From assembly GCF_028368935.1 (NCBI RefSeq), contig NZ_JAQNDK010000001.1:2294001-2358000 (forward strand): DNA of 64,000 bases. Reading direction: 5' to 3'. This DNA comes from Sorangium aterium. GTDB taxonomy: Bacteria > Myxococcota_A > Polyangia > Polyangiales > Polyangiaceae. This document shows, piece by piece, positions 38,257 to 47,398 of the stretch. The position numbers and the translations under genes are program-made. Numbering within the stretch: the stretch's first letter is position 1; the number at the start of each line of letters is the position of its first letter. The notes under the pieces were generated by a model. The model ran no database searches, was not told the DNA's origin, and saw only the letters and a list, made by a program, of their open reading frames with translations.

Positions 38257-38889
38257 TCAGATGCCGGCCCCGCGCACCAGAAGGACCATCCCCGTCCCCA
38301 TCACGGCGGCGCCGGCATAGCGCAGCCCCCGCGACAGGGACTCTCGACCGGCGGCGAGCTCGCCGAGGACGAGACCGCACAGATGAAGCACGGTCGTGCT
38401 CAGCAGAAAGCCCATGGCATACAGCGCCGGGCTGACCGCATGAGGCATCTCCAGGCCGTGGGCATGTCCGTGAAAGACACCGAACATCGCCACGCATCCG
38501 GAGAGCAGGAACGGTGAGGAGCCACGGGTCGTGGTGACGATGCCGAGACCGAGCGCCGCGACCGACGCCGCGATGCAAAGCTCGCCCAGGCGCATGGGCC
38601 ATCGCGCCATCCCCAGGAGGCCACCGACCAGCATCGCGGCGACGAACGTGGCGGGGATCCGGAGGAGGTGCTTTCCGCCGAGCTGCGAGCTGACGACACC
38701 GACGCTCACCATCGCGAGCAGGTGGTCCGCGCCGAACACGGGATGGAAGAGGCCCTTCAGAAATCCCGCATCGGCGCCGCCCGGGTGCGCCCAGCTCACG
38801 GAGGGCCACGAGACGAGCATGGCGACGAGCAGGGCGCGCGCGCCGGGACAAGAAGCCCATCCCATCGTGTTTTGGATCGTGGATTTCAT
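38257..38889 (-). CDS. HupE/UreJ-family membrane protein
   Basis: 210 residues, ATG 38889. A signal-like first helix ends SWAHPGG, followed by about six membrane helices. Family hallmarks are HPGGADAGFLKGLFHPVFGADHLLAM (the HPxxGxDHLLAM nickel motif) and a second FGVFHGHAHG. HupE/UreJ proteins are nickel or cobalt permeases or metallochaperones accompanying hydrogenase or urease, but no such enzyme is encoded nearby. The next upstream gene, 16 bp away on the same strand, is a small membrane protein, likely an operon. Confidence 0.85.
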   Translation of the reverse strand: MKSTIQNTMGWASCPGARALLVAMLVSWPSVSWAHPGGADAGFLKGLFHPVFGADHLLAMVSVGVVSSQLGGKHLLRIPATFVAAMLVGGLLGMARWPMRLGELCIAASVAALGLGIVTTTRGSSPFLLSGCVAMFGVFHGHAHGLEMPHAVSPALYAMGFLLSTTVLHLCGLVLGELAAGRESLSRGLRYAGAAVMGTGMVLLVRGAGI

Positions 38890-38905
38890 GAAGCGCCTCT
38901 CCTCG

Positions 38906-39361
38906 TCAGGCGTTCGCCACGCGCGCTGCCGTCGATGCAGGATCGCTGTGGAAGAGCTTGTAGGCGAGCGCCGCGAGCAAGAGCTCGGTACCTGCGATGA
39001 GCACGTTCGGGTAGAGCGGGATGCCAGCGACGACCGGGAGCGGCACGTCGGGTCCCGCGAGCAGGCTGGTCCCCGGGATGAGCCACGTAATGTAGAAGAA
39101 GGGCGTCCAGATGATGACGACGATCCAGGCCGCCACGTTGAACCCGACCTGCGGCTCCATGGACCGCCGCCACACCATCCACAATCCGACGATCGTCACG
39201 CCACACAGGATGAGCAGCATGAGGGCGTCATGAAAGCGCGCATGCTCATGCCATGCAGGGTTGAACAGGTGGGTTTTATTCCAGTCCACGCCGACAGCGA
39301 CGGTGGCGCCGCTCGCCAGAACGAACGTGAGAACGACTCTTCCCAGGGTACTTCGGTTCAT
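38906..39361 (-). CDS. Small integral membrane protein, four predicted helices
   Basis: 151 residues, ATG 39361. Hydrophobic segments occur near 8-26, 44-62, 72-96 and 107-133. A conserved-looking WNKTHLFNPAWHEHARFHDAL has His residues and may bind a metal or face the substrate. I do not recognise the family with confidence; DUF6640-like proteins are a possibility. It probably shares a transcript with the HupE/UreJ-like gene 16 bp downstream. Confidence 0.7.
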   Translation of the reverse strand: MNRSTLGRVVLTFVLASGATVAVGVDWNKTHLFNPAWHEHARFHDALMLLILCGVTIVGLWMVWRRSMEPQVGFNVAAWIVVIIWTPFFYITWLIPGTSLLAGPDVPLPVVAGIPLYPNVLIAGTELLLAALAYKLFHSDPASTAARVANA

Positions 39362-39407
39362 GGTGATAGGCTCCTGACTCTCGTTTGGTTGAAATAGCCC
39401 GATTCCC

Positions 39408-39686
39408 TCATCGGCGCAGCCACCCTGCGTTGAAATTCATAGTAACTTGCTTCTTCGCGGTCTGGATCGCTTCGCGCGGCGATGCGGTGGAGCTGATGAT
39501 GTTCCCGGGGATGAGCACGATCTCGGGAGCGTCGACGCGCCCTGCCGCGCTGGCGTCATTGAGCCGGCGGGCACGATCGATCCGCTGTGACGAGCCACCC
39601 ATTTCCCGCACACCGGTGACTCCGTTGGCTATCAGCATTGCCAGTAGGTGGCGGGCGCGTCGGCCAGGAAGACCATAGCCGCCCAT
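39408..39686 (-). pseudogene. Amidohydrolase fragment
   Basis: Residues RHLLAMLIANGVTGVREMGG, then RIDRARRLNDASAAGRVDAPEIVLIPGN, match a stretch in the middle of metal-dependent amidohydrolases. The metal-binding HxH N-terminus and the C-terminal half are missing, so this is a relic between the membrane protein and the LysR gene. Confidence 0.55.
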
Positions 39687-39707
39687 TCACAAGAATAACA
39701 ATATATT

Positions 39708-39729
39708 GATCCAATCGATCGATTTGATC
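39708..39729. promoter_or_regulatory. 22-bp palindrome before the LysR gene
   Basis: A palindrome of 22 bp centred on CGATCG, matching its reverse complement at 20 of 22 positions, 13 bp before the LysR start codon in an unusually AT-rich patch (39690-39745). A further GATC follows at about 39735. This is a likely autoregulatory operator; its position would block the start when bound. Confidence 0.5.
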
Positions 39730-39742
39730 TGCTGATTGATCC

Positions 39743-40666
39743 ATGGTACGGTCGAATGTCGTGGACCTACGACACCTTCGCTATTTTCTGGCCGTCGCCG
39801 AAGAACGCCATTTTGGCCGCGCCGCGCAGCGACTGCACATCGTTCAGCCGGCGCTGAGCATGCAGATTCGGGCGCTCGAAAGCGAGATCGGCGGCGCGCT
39901 GTTCGTGCGGACGAGTCGGCGCGTGGAGCTGACCGAAGCCGGCGCATTGCTGGTCGTCGAGGCGCAGCGGGCGGTCGCGCAGGCGGAGCGGGCCAAGGCG
40001 ATCGTCCAGCAATCGCTGCGCGGCGACATCGGCAAAGTTCGCATCGGTTACGCGGGCAACGCGATCCTCACTGGCAAGATGACGGACCACCTGCGAGCGT
40101 TCCGCAAAGCCCATCCTGCCGCGGAGATCGAGCTGCGCGAGATGCCACCTTCGAGGCAGGCGGAAGCCGTGTTGACCGGCGAGGTTGACGTCGGCTACTG
40201 CCCGGCGTTCGCTCTCAAGGTAGATCCGCGGTTGAGCGTCCAACCGATCGGCGCTTGGCCGCTGGTGGTCGCGATGGCAGAGGAGCACACGCTCGCGGCG
40301 CACAGGCGCGTGACGCCGAAGATGCTCGCCGGAGAGCCGCTCATCATGTTCCCATCGGAAGAGGCCGGTGGCGACGTGCTGAAGAGATTGATTCTCTTGA
40401 TAGGACGCGAGCCGCGCCGGGTCCACCGCGCCGACACCACCTTGAGCATGCTGTCGTTGGCCGGCGCAGGCCTGGGCGTGGCGCTGGCTCCAAAACCGCT
40501 GATTCAGGTGAAGGTTCCCCGCATCGTCTATCGTCCGTTCGTCGCCCCGAAGAACGTCTTCGCCGAGCTGCACCTGATCGGCCGCGCTGACGAGACCGCC
40601 GGCGCTGTACGCGCCTTCGTGAAGCTAGCATCCGGCTCCTCGGATCGGGCCACCTCACGGTCGTAA
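39743..40666 (+). CDS. LysR-family transcriptional regulator
   Basis: 307 residues, ATG 39743. The N-terminal winged helix-turn-helix is classic (LRHLRYFLAVAEERHFGRAAQRL, then PALSMQIRALE) and the co-inducer domain follows (VRIGYAGNAILTGKMTDHLRAF...GEVDVGYCP...PLIMFPSEEAGG). It is closest in style to the CatR/BenM-like group that controls aromatic degradation. The presumed target is unclear, since the gene to the left is an amidohydrolase fragment. Confidence 0.9.
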   Translation: MVRSNVVDLRHLRYFLAVAEERHFGRAAQRLHIVQPALSMQIRALESEIGGALFVRTSRRVELTEAGALLVVEAQRAVAQAERAKAIVQQSLRGDIGKVRIGYAGNAILTGKMTDHLRAFRKAHPAAEIELREMPPSRQAEAVLTGEVDVGYCPAFALKVDPRLSVQPIGAWPLVVAMAEEHTLAAHRRVTPKMLAGEPLIMFPSEEAGGDVLKRLILLIGREPRRVHRADTTLSMLSLAGAGLGVALAPKPLIQVKVPRIVYRPFVAPKNVFAELHLIGRADETAGAVRAFVKLASGSSDRATSRS

Positions 40667-40849
40667 GCTTCCTTTCGTCGATGTCGTCATGCACGCACAG
40701 AATGGACACCCTCGGCTACCGATGGGCCGACCTCCACGCTGCTGCGGGCTGTCTTCGCAGGCCCCGCCGCGCGAACGCGTCGAGAGGAGGCTCGGGTCGG
40801 TGCAATCGGCATCATGGGTCCAGGCGCCGCTTCGGCTGCCTCATTCCAT

Positions 40850-41125
40850 CCAGGGGGTGCGATCCGTCGTCACGCTCTCCCCAAATCCCCGGGGAAGCGA
40901 CGGATCGCGACGGTTCAGCGCCGCAAAACAGTCCCGCCAGAGAAGCCGGGCGATGACGAGCGGCCACCGGAAACAGTAGATATTTCATCGTTTTCGCCTG
41001 TTGCGCGCAGAGGGCGGCTCCGGTGTGGCCCAACGGGGCGCCCTCCTCCGTCGCGTCGCCTGCGGTGAAGGGCCCGCCGCATCACCGATCGGAGTCGGCG
41101 ACTGGCCTGGCGGCGCAGCACCGCG
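40850..41125. repeat. Repeat R1, copy D (middle module and part of 3' module)
   Basis: Starts at the conserved GGGGGTGCGATCCGTCGTCA and runs through the internal GCCCAACG (about 41030) into the 3' module, ending near 41125 where unrelated sequence begins. Confidence 0.7.
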
Positions 41126-41515
41126 ATCACGGTGCGGGTGAGGCCACGCGCGGCCAGGCCCTCGTCCAGCGCGGACCAGCAGCGGGTCGCCCCGGGCGTG
41201 GCTGCTCTTCTCCTCGTCGCTGGTGGTGGCGAAGAGCAGGCCCCGGGTCGTCAGGAGCACAATCGGCGACCGCCACGTGGGCCCCGAGCCGAGGGCTCCC
41301 AGCCGGTGTCCGCCCGCGCGAGCCCCAGCGCGGCGCGCGCGACGCTGCTCGCGTTGACCCCCGCGAAGCCGAGCACCAGCGGCCAGGCGAGCCACGGCGG
41401 GAGCGGCAACCCCCCGCGGCCACAGCGCGAACAGGCTCCCGCCGAGCATCACGACCCCGAGGCCGAGCGCGACGACCAGCGCCGTCCTGCCGGGCGGAGC
41501 AGAATCGGCATCACC
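41126..41515 (-). other. Decayed membrane-protein-like coding remnant
   Basis: On the minus strand, pieces in different frames read like parts of a small hydrophobic protein (ALGLGVVMLGGSLFALWPRG and WLAWPLVLGFAGVNASSVAR, then ALGLARADTGWEP) separated by frame changes. No family is recognised. The end abuts repeat R1 copy D. Confidence 0.3.
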
Positions 41516-43369
41516 TCAGAATAGACCGCGTCCGAGGACGGTCGCCTCGAAGGAGCCCGTGACCGGCGCTCCCGACTCCGTCGAGGCCTCGTCGAAGTGG
41601 ATCTTGCCGTCGCCGAACAAGCCCGTGAGCACCGGCTCCGACTGCGTGTAATCAAGCGCGAACGCCATGACCGATTGCCAGTCGTACGGGCCCTCTTTTC
41701 CGGCGGCGAAGACTTCCGGGTCCACGAAAAACACGAGGGCGCGCACCGTCCCGTCGGGGAAGCTCCCGACGACCGTCACCTGGGCGCGGCCGCTCGTGAT
41801 GGACTCGACCCCTGGCTCGGAGCCTTCATAGCCCGCCGCGGAGCCGACGGTCCGGGCCGATTGCGGGTCATCCGCAGGGAACGCGGCGTCGAACGTCCCC
41901 GTCCCCGCGGCGAAGGGATCCGGCTCGGTGAGCGACCCCCACGTCGTCGAGAACGTGCCCTTCACGGTCCCGACCGTCGTCAGGCACGCGGTGGCGGGCT
42001 GCGGGAACGTCCACGCGGGGGGCGTCGGCGCGATCTCGGCGGTGATCGTGGCGCGGCGCCCGCTCACGAAGCTCCGTATCGCGTCGGTCGCCCCCCTCAC
42101 GGCCGCCGCGTCCGCGCGCACGTACGGCGCGAGGAGCTCCTCCATCCGGTCGATCTCGAGGAGCAGCGCGTCCTCATTCCAGGCCGTCTCGAGGAGGTCC
42201 ATCATCGCCTCGGCATAGGCAGCGCGGAGCTCCGGGGTCTGGTAGAGCCGGTTCGCGATGGCGCCCTTTGCCGAGACCGACTGCGGCCGCCCTGGCGGGC
42301 CGAGCGGGTCGTCCGCGTCGAATGACATGTCGGGGCCCCACGGCAAGAAGGACATCTTCCCGGACGCCGGGTCGAAATACACGAAGTGGTTGTTCGTGTT
42401 GCCCGCGTAGCCGTCCCACGCGCCGATCAGCGACTCGGTGGCCCAGTACCGCCGGAAGGTCTCGATATCCAGGACCGCGCCGAGCGTCGCGTCGAGCTCG
42501 GCGTCGCTGGCCAGGAGCGCGGCGGAGACCGCGTCGAGCTCGCTCAGGTCGGGGTCGTCCTCGTTGGTCTTCTTTTGGTACGTGGCGGTCCATCCGTCGC
42601 GGAAGTCGCTGACCTGGCCCTCGTAGAGGTCGCCGCTCGCGTCCGTGAAATGGCGCTCGAGGAGGCGCTTCCCGACCGGCTCCACGTGCGCGTAGATGCC
42701 GAGGTCCTGCCCGTTGACGGTCACGTGGGCGAAGTTGCAGCGCGAGGCGGGCAGGCCGGCGTCGCGGAAGACCTTGAACGCGAGGCACGTCTTGATCAGC
42801 GAGGGATCCTGACGGGCGTTGTTGAGGGTCATCCCTTCGAGGCCGGCGTACTCGCGCCCGTCCACGTATTCGTCGAAGCTCACCTTGAGCGACGGCTTCG
42901 ACAGGCTGGCGGAACCGAGGAAGCCCTTCTTGCGGACGGACGACATCTCGAGCGTGGTGCCGTCGACGGTGACGGTCGCGGGGAACTGGGTGTAAGGGCT
43001 CCTCTTGGGGCCCTCCATGCAGCCCTCGCCGATCACCTCCGAGACGTCGCGGGACTGGCGGCGGAGCGTCTCCCAGTCCTCGGGCGCCAGGGTGATTCCC
43101 ACCTCGATGACGTGGTCGGGATCGAACATGGCGTCGCTCGGATCGGGATCGGGTGTGTCGGGGCCGCCGCCGTCGCCGGACGGGCCGCCGCCGCCGGAGG
43201 GGCCGCCGCCGTCGCCGGGGGGGCCACCGCCGGAGGAGGCGTCGGGGGTTTCGCCGGGCGTCTGCGGCGGGTCGGAGCCGCACGCGGACGCGCCGAGGGC
43301 CAGCGCCAACGCCATCACCGAGAGCATGCTGCGTGCACGAACGAGCGTGGTTGTGTGTTTCCGTCCCAT
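41516..43369 (-). CDS. CotH-kinase-family secreted lipoprotein
   Basis: 617 residues from ATG 43369, chosen because MGRKHTTTLVRARSMLSVMALALALGASAC gives a lipoprotein signal; the open frame extends upstream only through repeat DNA. A Gly/Pro/Ser linker follows, then a CotH domain (about residues 75-450: VTVDGTTLEMSSVRKKGFLGS, GLEGMTLNNARQDPSLIK, WDGYAGNTNNHFVYFDP, FLPWGPDMSFD). CotH proteins are atypical protein kinases first described for spore-coat proteins and are common in secreted proteins of soil bacteria. The C-terminal 170 residues form a separate beta-rich region of unknown type. No partner gene is evident. Confidence 0.85.
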   Translation of the reverse strand: MGRKHTTTLVRARSMLSVMALALALGASACGSDPPQTPGETPDASSGGGPPGDGGGPSGGGGPSGDGGGPDTPDPDPSDAMFDPDHVIEVGITLAPEDWETLRRQSRDVSEVIGEGCMEGPKRSPYTQFPATVTVDGTTLEMSSVRKKGFLGSASLSKPSLKVSFDEYVDGREYAGLEGMTLNNARQDPSLIKTCLAFKVFRDAGLPASRCNFAHVTVNGQDLGIYAHVEPVGKRLLERHFTDASGDLYEGQVSDFRDGWTATYQKKTNEDDPDLSELDAVSAALLASDAELDATLGAVLDIETFRRYWATESLIGAWDGYAGNTNNHFVYFDPASGKMSFLPWGPDMSFDADDPLGPPGRPQSVSAKGAIANRLYQTPELRAAYAEAMMDLLETAWNEDALLLEIDRMEELLAPYVRADAAAVRGATDAIRSFVSGRRATITAEIAPTPPAWTFPQPATACLTTVGTVKGTFSTTWGSLTEPDPFAAGTGTFDAAFPADDPQSARTVGSAAGYEGSEPGVESITSGRAQVTVVGSFPDGTVRALVFFVDPEVFAAGKEGPYDWQSVMAFALDYTQSEPVLTGLFGDGKIHFDEASTESGAPVTGSFEATVLGRGLF

Positions 43370-43448
43370 GAGACAAGCGTCTAGCACGTCCGGCCGCCTC
43401 CGCGGGGCCGCCTGACACGCGATCTTGCGCCATGAGCGGCGCTGCGCG

Positions 43449-43737
43449 ATGCATCTCGCGATGCAATGCGTCGAGGTGCTCACCCGTGACGGCATGGCCG
43501 AGATCACGCTGAACCGACCCAAGGTCAACGCCATGAACCAGGCGTTGCTCCGTGAGATGACCGACGTCTTCGGGCGGCTCGCGCAGGACGACGCCGTGAG
43601 CGGCGTTCTCGTCCGCGGCACCGGACAGTACCTGTCCGCGGGGCTCGATTTGCACGAGCTCGCATCGCTCGATCGGGAGAGGCTCTCAAGCTTCCTCGAC
43701 GATTTCGACGCCGCCTTCGGCGCGGCGTTCCGCTTCC
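43449..43737 (+). pseudogene. Enoyl-CoA hydratase/isomerase, N-terminal fragment cut by repeat R1
   Basis: From ATG 43449 the frame reads VEVLTRDGMAEITLNRPKVN, then AMNQALLREMTDVFGRLAQD and GVLVRGTGQYLSAGLDL, the N-terminal crotonase fold with the oxyanion-hole strand. After GAAFRFP the sequence changes into repeat R1 copy E; the frame continues a little into the repeat without meaning. The C-terminal two-thirds do not reappear after the repeat. Confidence 0.7.
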
Positions 43738-44114
43738 CGGAGGGGGTGCGATCCGTCGTCTCGCTCCCCCCAGATCCCCGGGGAAGCGACGGTTCACGAC
43801 GGTTGGCCCCCGCGGAACAGTCCCGCCAGAGAAACCGGTCGATAGCGCGTGGTCGCTGGAAACAGCAGCGATTTTCGTAGTTTCCGCCTGCTTCGCCGCC
43901 GAGGGCGGCTCCGGTGTGGCCCAACGCGGCGCCCTCTTCCGCCGCGTCGCCTGCGGTGAAGGGCCCGCGGCATCACCGATCGGGGTCGACGACTGGCCTG
44001 GCGGCGCAGCGCCGAGGGATTCTCCTTCGCTCGCCGCCCTGTTCCCGGGCCGTTCGATGCGCTGCCGCCTGTTTCGGGATCCTGCATGTGTCCCCGCACT
44101 CTTCCGGCCCAACG
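43738..44114. repeat. Repeat R1, copy E (middle and 3' modules)
   Basis: Begins at GGAGGGGGTGCGATCCGTCG within the enoyl-CoA hydratase stump, has the internal GCCCAACG near 43919, and ends at GCCCAACG (about 44106-44114), the same point where copies B and F end. Unlike those, no matching right half of a hairpin follows. Confidence 0.75.
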
Positions 44115-44269
44115 ACTGGAGCTATGGGGTGTAGAGCGTCAATAAAAGTTGCCGTCGCCTGACAACCGTTTCCGCTACCGGCTCACCCTTCGCCGCGCCG
44201 CTTTCCTTGGCACCGTCGTCGACTCCTCGCTCTGTCACCGCTGGCGCAGAGAGCGATGTGTCGCCAAAG

Positions 44270-44560
44270 ATCACCGAGGGCGTGGAGGTCGACTTCAACA
44301 TCATCATGGTGCACCACTGGGATCGGCTCTTCGGTGGGGCGTTGCTCGCGAAGTCAAGGCGCCTCGCGTGGGCTACACCTCTGCGCCGAACGTTCGAAAT
44401 CGATGAAACTCGGTGCCGAAAGTGCCACGCGCGGATCTGCATCCTCTGTGCGATCACCGAGCGCGCCACGATCACAAAGATCCTCGAGAACCTCGGCATG
44501 CCGGTGGATCCTTCGCCGGTCAAGCGAGGGAGAGACCCTACCTGGAGCGAGGCCCCGCTC
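44270..44560 (+). pseudogene. Diverged IS91-family transposase C-terminal remnant (copy 3)
   Basis: Residues DFNIIMVHHWDRLFGGALLA, a CRKCHARICIL zinc-finger-like piece, a TERATITKILENLGMP segment and RDPTWSE line up with the last 90 residues of the transposase at 32.5-33.3 kb (LISVLHWGRLLEGELFA, CPKCERRMRVL, RDPTWEP). Similarity is much lower than between the other two copies, so this is an older relic. Confidence 0.55.
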
Positions 44561-44641
44561 GGGCGCGGATCAATGGATGACCTCGCCGACGGGCGCTTCC
44601 ATGTCATTTCAAGGACTTGCGTCCCTAATTCCACGGCGGTG

Positions 44642-45436
44642 CTATGGGTCACATGGGGAGACGTGGATCGGAAACGTGAGAGTAGCCACGCCCCCGAGCC
44701 CGTCGCCAACTTCCACCCGCAACAGGTAATCGCCCACGATGCTGGGGGTGAACGTCTGGCATTCCGGCGATTCGGCCGTGCAACCTACGATCGCCGGAGC
44801 GCCCTGCATCAGCGAACCCGGGCCGGGTCCTGACACGACCGAGAACGAGAACGAGAGGGCATCACCGTTCGGATCGACGGCGTTGACCCTGATCTGCGCC
44901 GCCTGGCACAAGGTGATGAATTTGCTCTCGGCGATGAGCAGTCCTGTGATCTGCGGCGGATCATTGAGCACGACGACCGCGTCAAGCCCGCCCATCTCGG
45001 CGCCACTACACTGTGATACGAGGACAACCTCGTTCGTCACGTTCGGCAACACCGTCACTGTGGCCTCGACTCGTCCACATTGCACTGATGGCGTGCCGAA
45101 CGTGGTGACAGGAATGGCGCACAGTCGGTAGTCACCGACTGGCAACACGAATAGTGCGTCTGCGAATGCGTGTGCGCCGGAGCCGGGTGGTTGGAGCGAT
45201 GGTGGAAGGACCTCCGTTTCCAGCGCATTGATGGCCTGCGTGAGCGGATTATCACAAGACTGGGCAAGCGTCGCGATACGAAAATCGATGGCTGCCACAT
45301 CGTGCTGATTCGCCATCGTCAAGGCGGCAGTGACGTTTCCGACGCCCTCCTCCTGGCTCGGTGCTTCCCCGTCGCAACCTGCCAGGGCCACCACACACAA
45401 CAACCAGCAAAGGACGAATGGCGTTTGCTTTTTCAC
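44642..45436 (-). CDS. Lipoprotein with C-terminal Ig/cadherin-like domain
   Basis: 264 residues, ATG 45436. The signal MKKQTPFVLCWLLCVVALAGC has a clean LAGC lipobox. The middle (about 40-150) is a beta-rich region with several Cys. From about 155 the sequence PPQITGLLIAESKFITLCQA...VNAVDPNGDALSFSFSVVSG...VGDYLLRVEVGDGLGG is a PKD/cadherin-like immunoglobulin fold, often used for adhesion or as a spacer. The gene is less GC-rich than the kinases. Function unknown; surface display is inferred from the signal. Confidence 0.8.
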   Translation of the reverse strand: MKKQTPFVLCWLLCVVALAGCDGEAPSQEEGVGNVTAALTMANQHDVAAIDFRIATLAQSCDNPLTQAINALETEVLPPSLQPPGSGAHAFADALFVLPVGDYRLCAIPVTTFGTPSVQCGRVEATVTVLPNVTNEVVLVSQCSGAEMGGLDAVVVLNDPPQITGLLIAESKFITLCQAAQIRVNAVDPNGDALSFSFSVVSGPGPGSLMQGAPAIVGCTAESPECQTFTPSIVGDYLLRVEVGDGLGGVATLTFPIHVSPCDP

Positions 45437-45536
45437 AAAAAGACCTCCTGATCAACGCTCCCAACTTTCCTCGTCGGCCGCGCGCTTCCGGCTGAATCAG
45501 GCCTTGGATTTTTGTTAACCATGCGTGACATTTAAT

Positions 45537-46065
45537 GAATGTCAAGCGTCACGAAGCGGGCCAATGTCAGCCGTGCTCGCGCCGCCCCGGGCGGGGCTCA
45601 AAGCCTGGTACGGCCCAGACGGCATGGCTCGATCCGTGATCGCTTTGACGCTCTCGAGCTGTGACGCGCCGAGCGTGCGGCGGTGGACGTTCCGGGTAGA
45701 TGGTTGGCGGCAGTTTGAGTCAGTGTGCGCGCTCGAGTTCCCGCCGCATCCAACGATATCAACGTGGGCGCGTGGAAGCGCAGAAAGGCGGCCACCCTGG
45801 CGTCTTCCGAGCGTGGGGACCCGCTGGCGGTGCACGATGTCCCAGTGTTGCGCCATCTCAGGGAAATCACGAACCTCTTCGACGACTTGACCAGAATCGT
45901 GGATGGGATGTTCTGTCCACTGCGACGTGGGGTAAGGTTTCCGTTACCGTTACCGTGGCGGCGCAGGTTAGCCCAGGATGGCGCGCTCTTCGGCGCGCTG
46001 ACGCGCCTCTTCGTCGACGGCGTGGAGTGGTTGAACGAAGAGCGCGCTGTGCGCCGAGGCGCGCT
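45537..46065. other. Gene-free stretch before repeat R1 copy F
   Basis: About 530 bp. There are short open frames but nothing I recognise. A CGTTACCGTTACCG run sits near 45940. Confidence 0.3.
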
Positions 46066-46353
46066 CAGAGAAACTGGTCGATAGCGAGTGGTCGCTGGAA
46101 ACAGCAGCGATTTTCGTAGTTTCCGCCTGCTTCGCCGCCGAGGGCGGCTCCGGTGTGGCCCAACGCGGCGCCCTCTTCCGCCGCGTCGCCCGCGGTGAAG
46201 GGCCCGCGGCATCACCGATCGGGGTCGGCGCCTGGCCTGGCGGCGCAGCGCCGAGGGGTTCTCCTTCGCTCGCCGCCCTGTTGCCGGGCCCTTGGATGCG
46301 CTGCCGCCTGTTTCGGGATCGTGCCTGCGTCCCCGCACGCTGCCGGCCCAACG
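46066..46353. repeat. Repeat R1, copy F (end of middle module and 3' module)
   Basis: Begins within the middle module (GAGAAACTGGTCGATAGCGA), nearly identical to copy E from there on, and ends at GCCCAACG (46346-46353), the first box of attC-like site 2. Confidence 0.75.
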
Positions 46354-46407
46354 ACGTGCGGATCTGCCGCCGCGTGAAATGCGACCGGCAGCATCCGCTG
46401 GTTGGGC
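46346..46407. repeat. attC-like site 2
   Basis: 62 bp bounded by GCCCAAC (46346-46352) and GTTGGGC (46401-46407). Inside, GCGGAT pairs with ATCCGC, CTGCCG with CGGCAG, and CGC with GCG, around a GTGAAAT loop. An unpaired C sits on the right arm between the first two stem blocks, the same position as in site 1, and an A/C irregularity follows the second block. The stems share no sequence with site 1; only the boxes and layout match, as expected for integron attC sites. Confidence 0.55.
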
Positions 46408-46532
46408 AGCTTGGATGAGAACAGCGGATCTGCGCCGGTGGCTGGGGATCGCGCCGGCTTGATCGAGATCCAGTCCGCGCCAGCGGACGCGCGGTTCGGC
46501 CCGCGAGCTGGGCGCGATGGGGCTCCTCTGAG

Positions 46533-47090
46533 TCAGCGCGCGCGCCGGTAGTGCATCGCCATCGCGCCGCAGCGGAGCGGCTTGGCCGAGACCAGATCGA
46601 GCCGCCGCGTGGCGGGCAGCCCGCTCTGGTACAGGGTCGGGCCGTGGCCGGCGAGCTTGGGGTGGACGAGGAACTTGTACTCGTCGATGAGATCCAGCCG
46701 ATCCAGCTCGGTCGCGAGCTTGCCGCTGCCGAGGAGCACGCCGGCCGGGGTCGCGTCCTTGAGCTTCTGCACGCCCAGGCGCACATCGCCGGCGATGGGG
46801 TGGCTGTTGGTCCACGGGAAGTCCTTGCGCGTGGACGACACCACGTACTTCGGCTTGGTCTCCAGCTTGGCCGCCCACTCGCGCAGCGCCGGGGGCGCCT
46901 CCTCGTCGCCGCGGGCGACCGCCGGCCAGTAGCTCTCCATCATCTCGTAGGTGACGCGGCCCCACAGCATCGCGCCGCTCTCGTCCATGAGGCGGGTGAA
47001 GAAGGCGTGCGTCTCGTCGTCGACGATCCCCTCCTGGTGGTCGACGCAGCCGTCCAGGGTGACGTTGATGGCGAAGGTCAGCAGTCCCAT
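46533..47090 (-). CDS. RibD-C/dihydrofolate-reductase-like protein
   Basis: 185 residues from ATG 47090; the open frame extends upstream, but this ATG begins the conserved MGLLTFAINVTLDGCVDH strand of the family. Further signatures are MLWGRVTYEMMESYWP, KYVVSSTRKDFPWTNS and GSGKLATELDRLDLIDEYKFLVHPKLAGHGPTLY. Such stand-alone RibD-C proteins are NADPH-dependent reductases of unknown substrate, widespread in soil bacteria. No obvious operon partner. Confidence 0.88.
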   Translation of the reverse strand: MGLLTFAINVTLDGCVDHQEGIVDDETHAFFTRLMDESGAMLWGRVTYEMMESYWPAVARGDEEAPPALREWAAKLETKPKYVVSSTRKDFPWTNSHPIAGDVRLGVQKLKDATPAGVLLGSGKLATELDRLDLIDEYKFLVHPKLAGHGPTLYQSGLPATRRLDLVSAKPLRCGAMAMHYRRAR

Positions 47091-47398
47091 GCGGCGAGTC
47101 TCCCTCGGAACGAGGCATCGGTCAATGTTCCGGTATTGCCATGCGCACCGCGAGGCTCTCGGCTTTGTCGTCTCGCAAGACCCTCGAGTCCGTGGTGTCG
47201 CAAAGCACAGGCCCAATCTGACGTTCTGGCAAGATGTACAGCTGCAGGGATGCCTGAGTCCCCCCTACACCAGGTGAGGCGTTTTCGGTAGCGGCCCAGG
47301 GGACAACTCGGCTCACCTTCGAGGAGACTTGGGTCTCCTGCGTCGCCAAGGTTGGTTTGTCGACCGCCCGATAGCCGCCCGCTGGGCGTGCCATCGGG

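Noticed and set aside
43919-44114. The two GCCCAACG boxes in R1 copy E as a complete attC
   Set aside because: They are direct, not inverted, repeats and about 190 bp apart; no stem can be drawn between them, and no GTTRRRY box follows the outer one.
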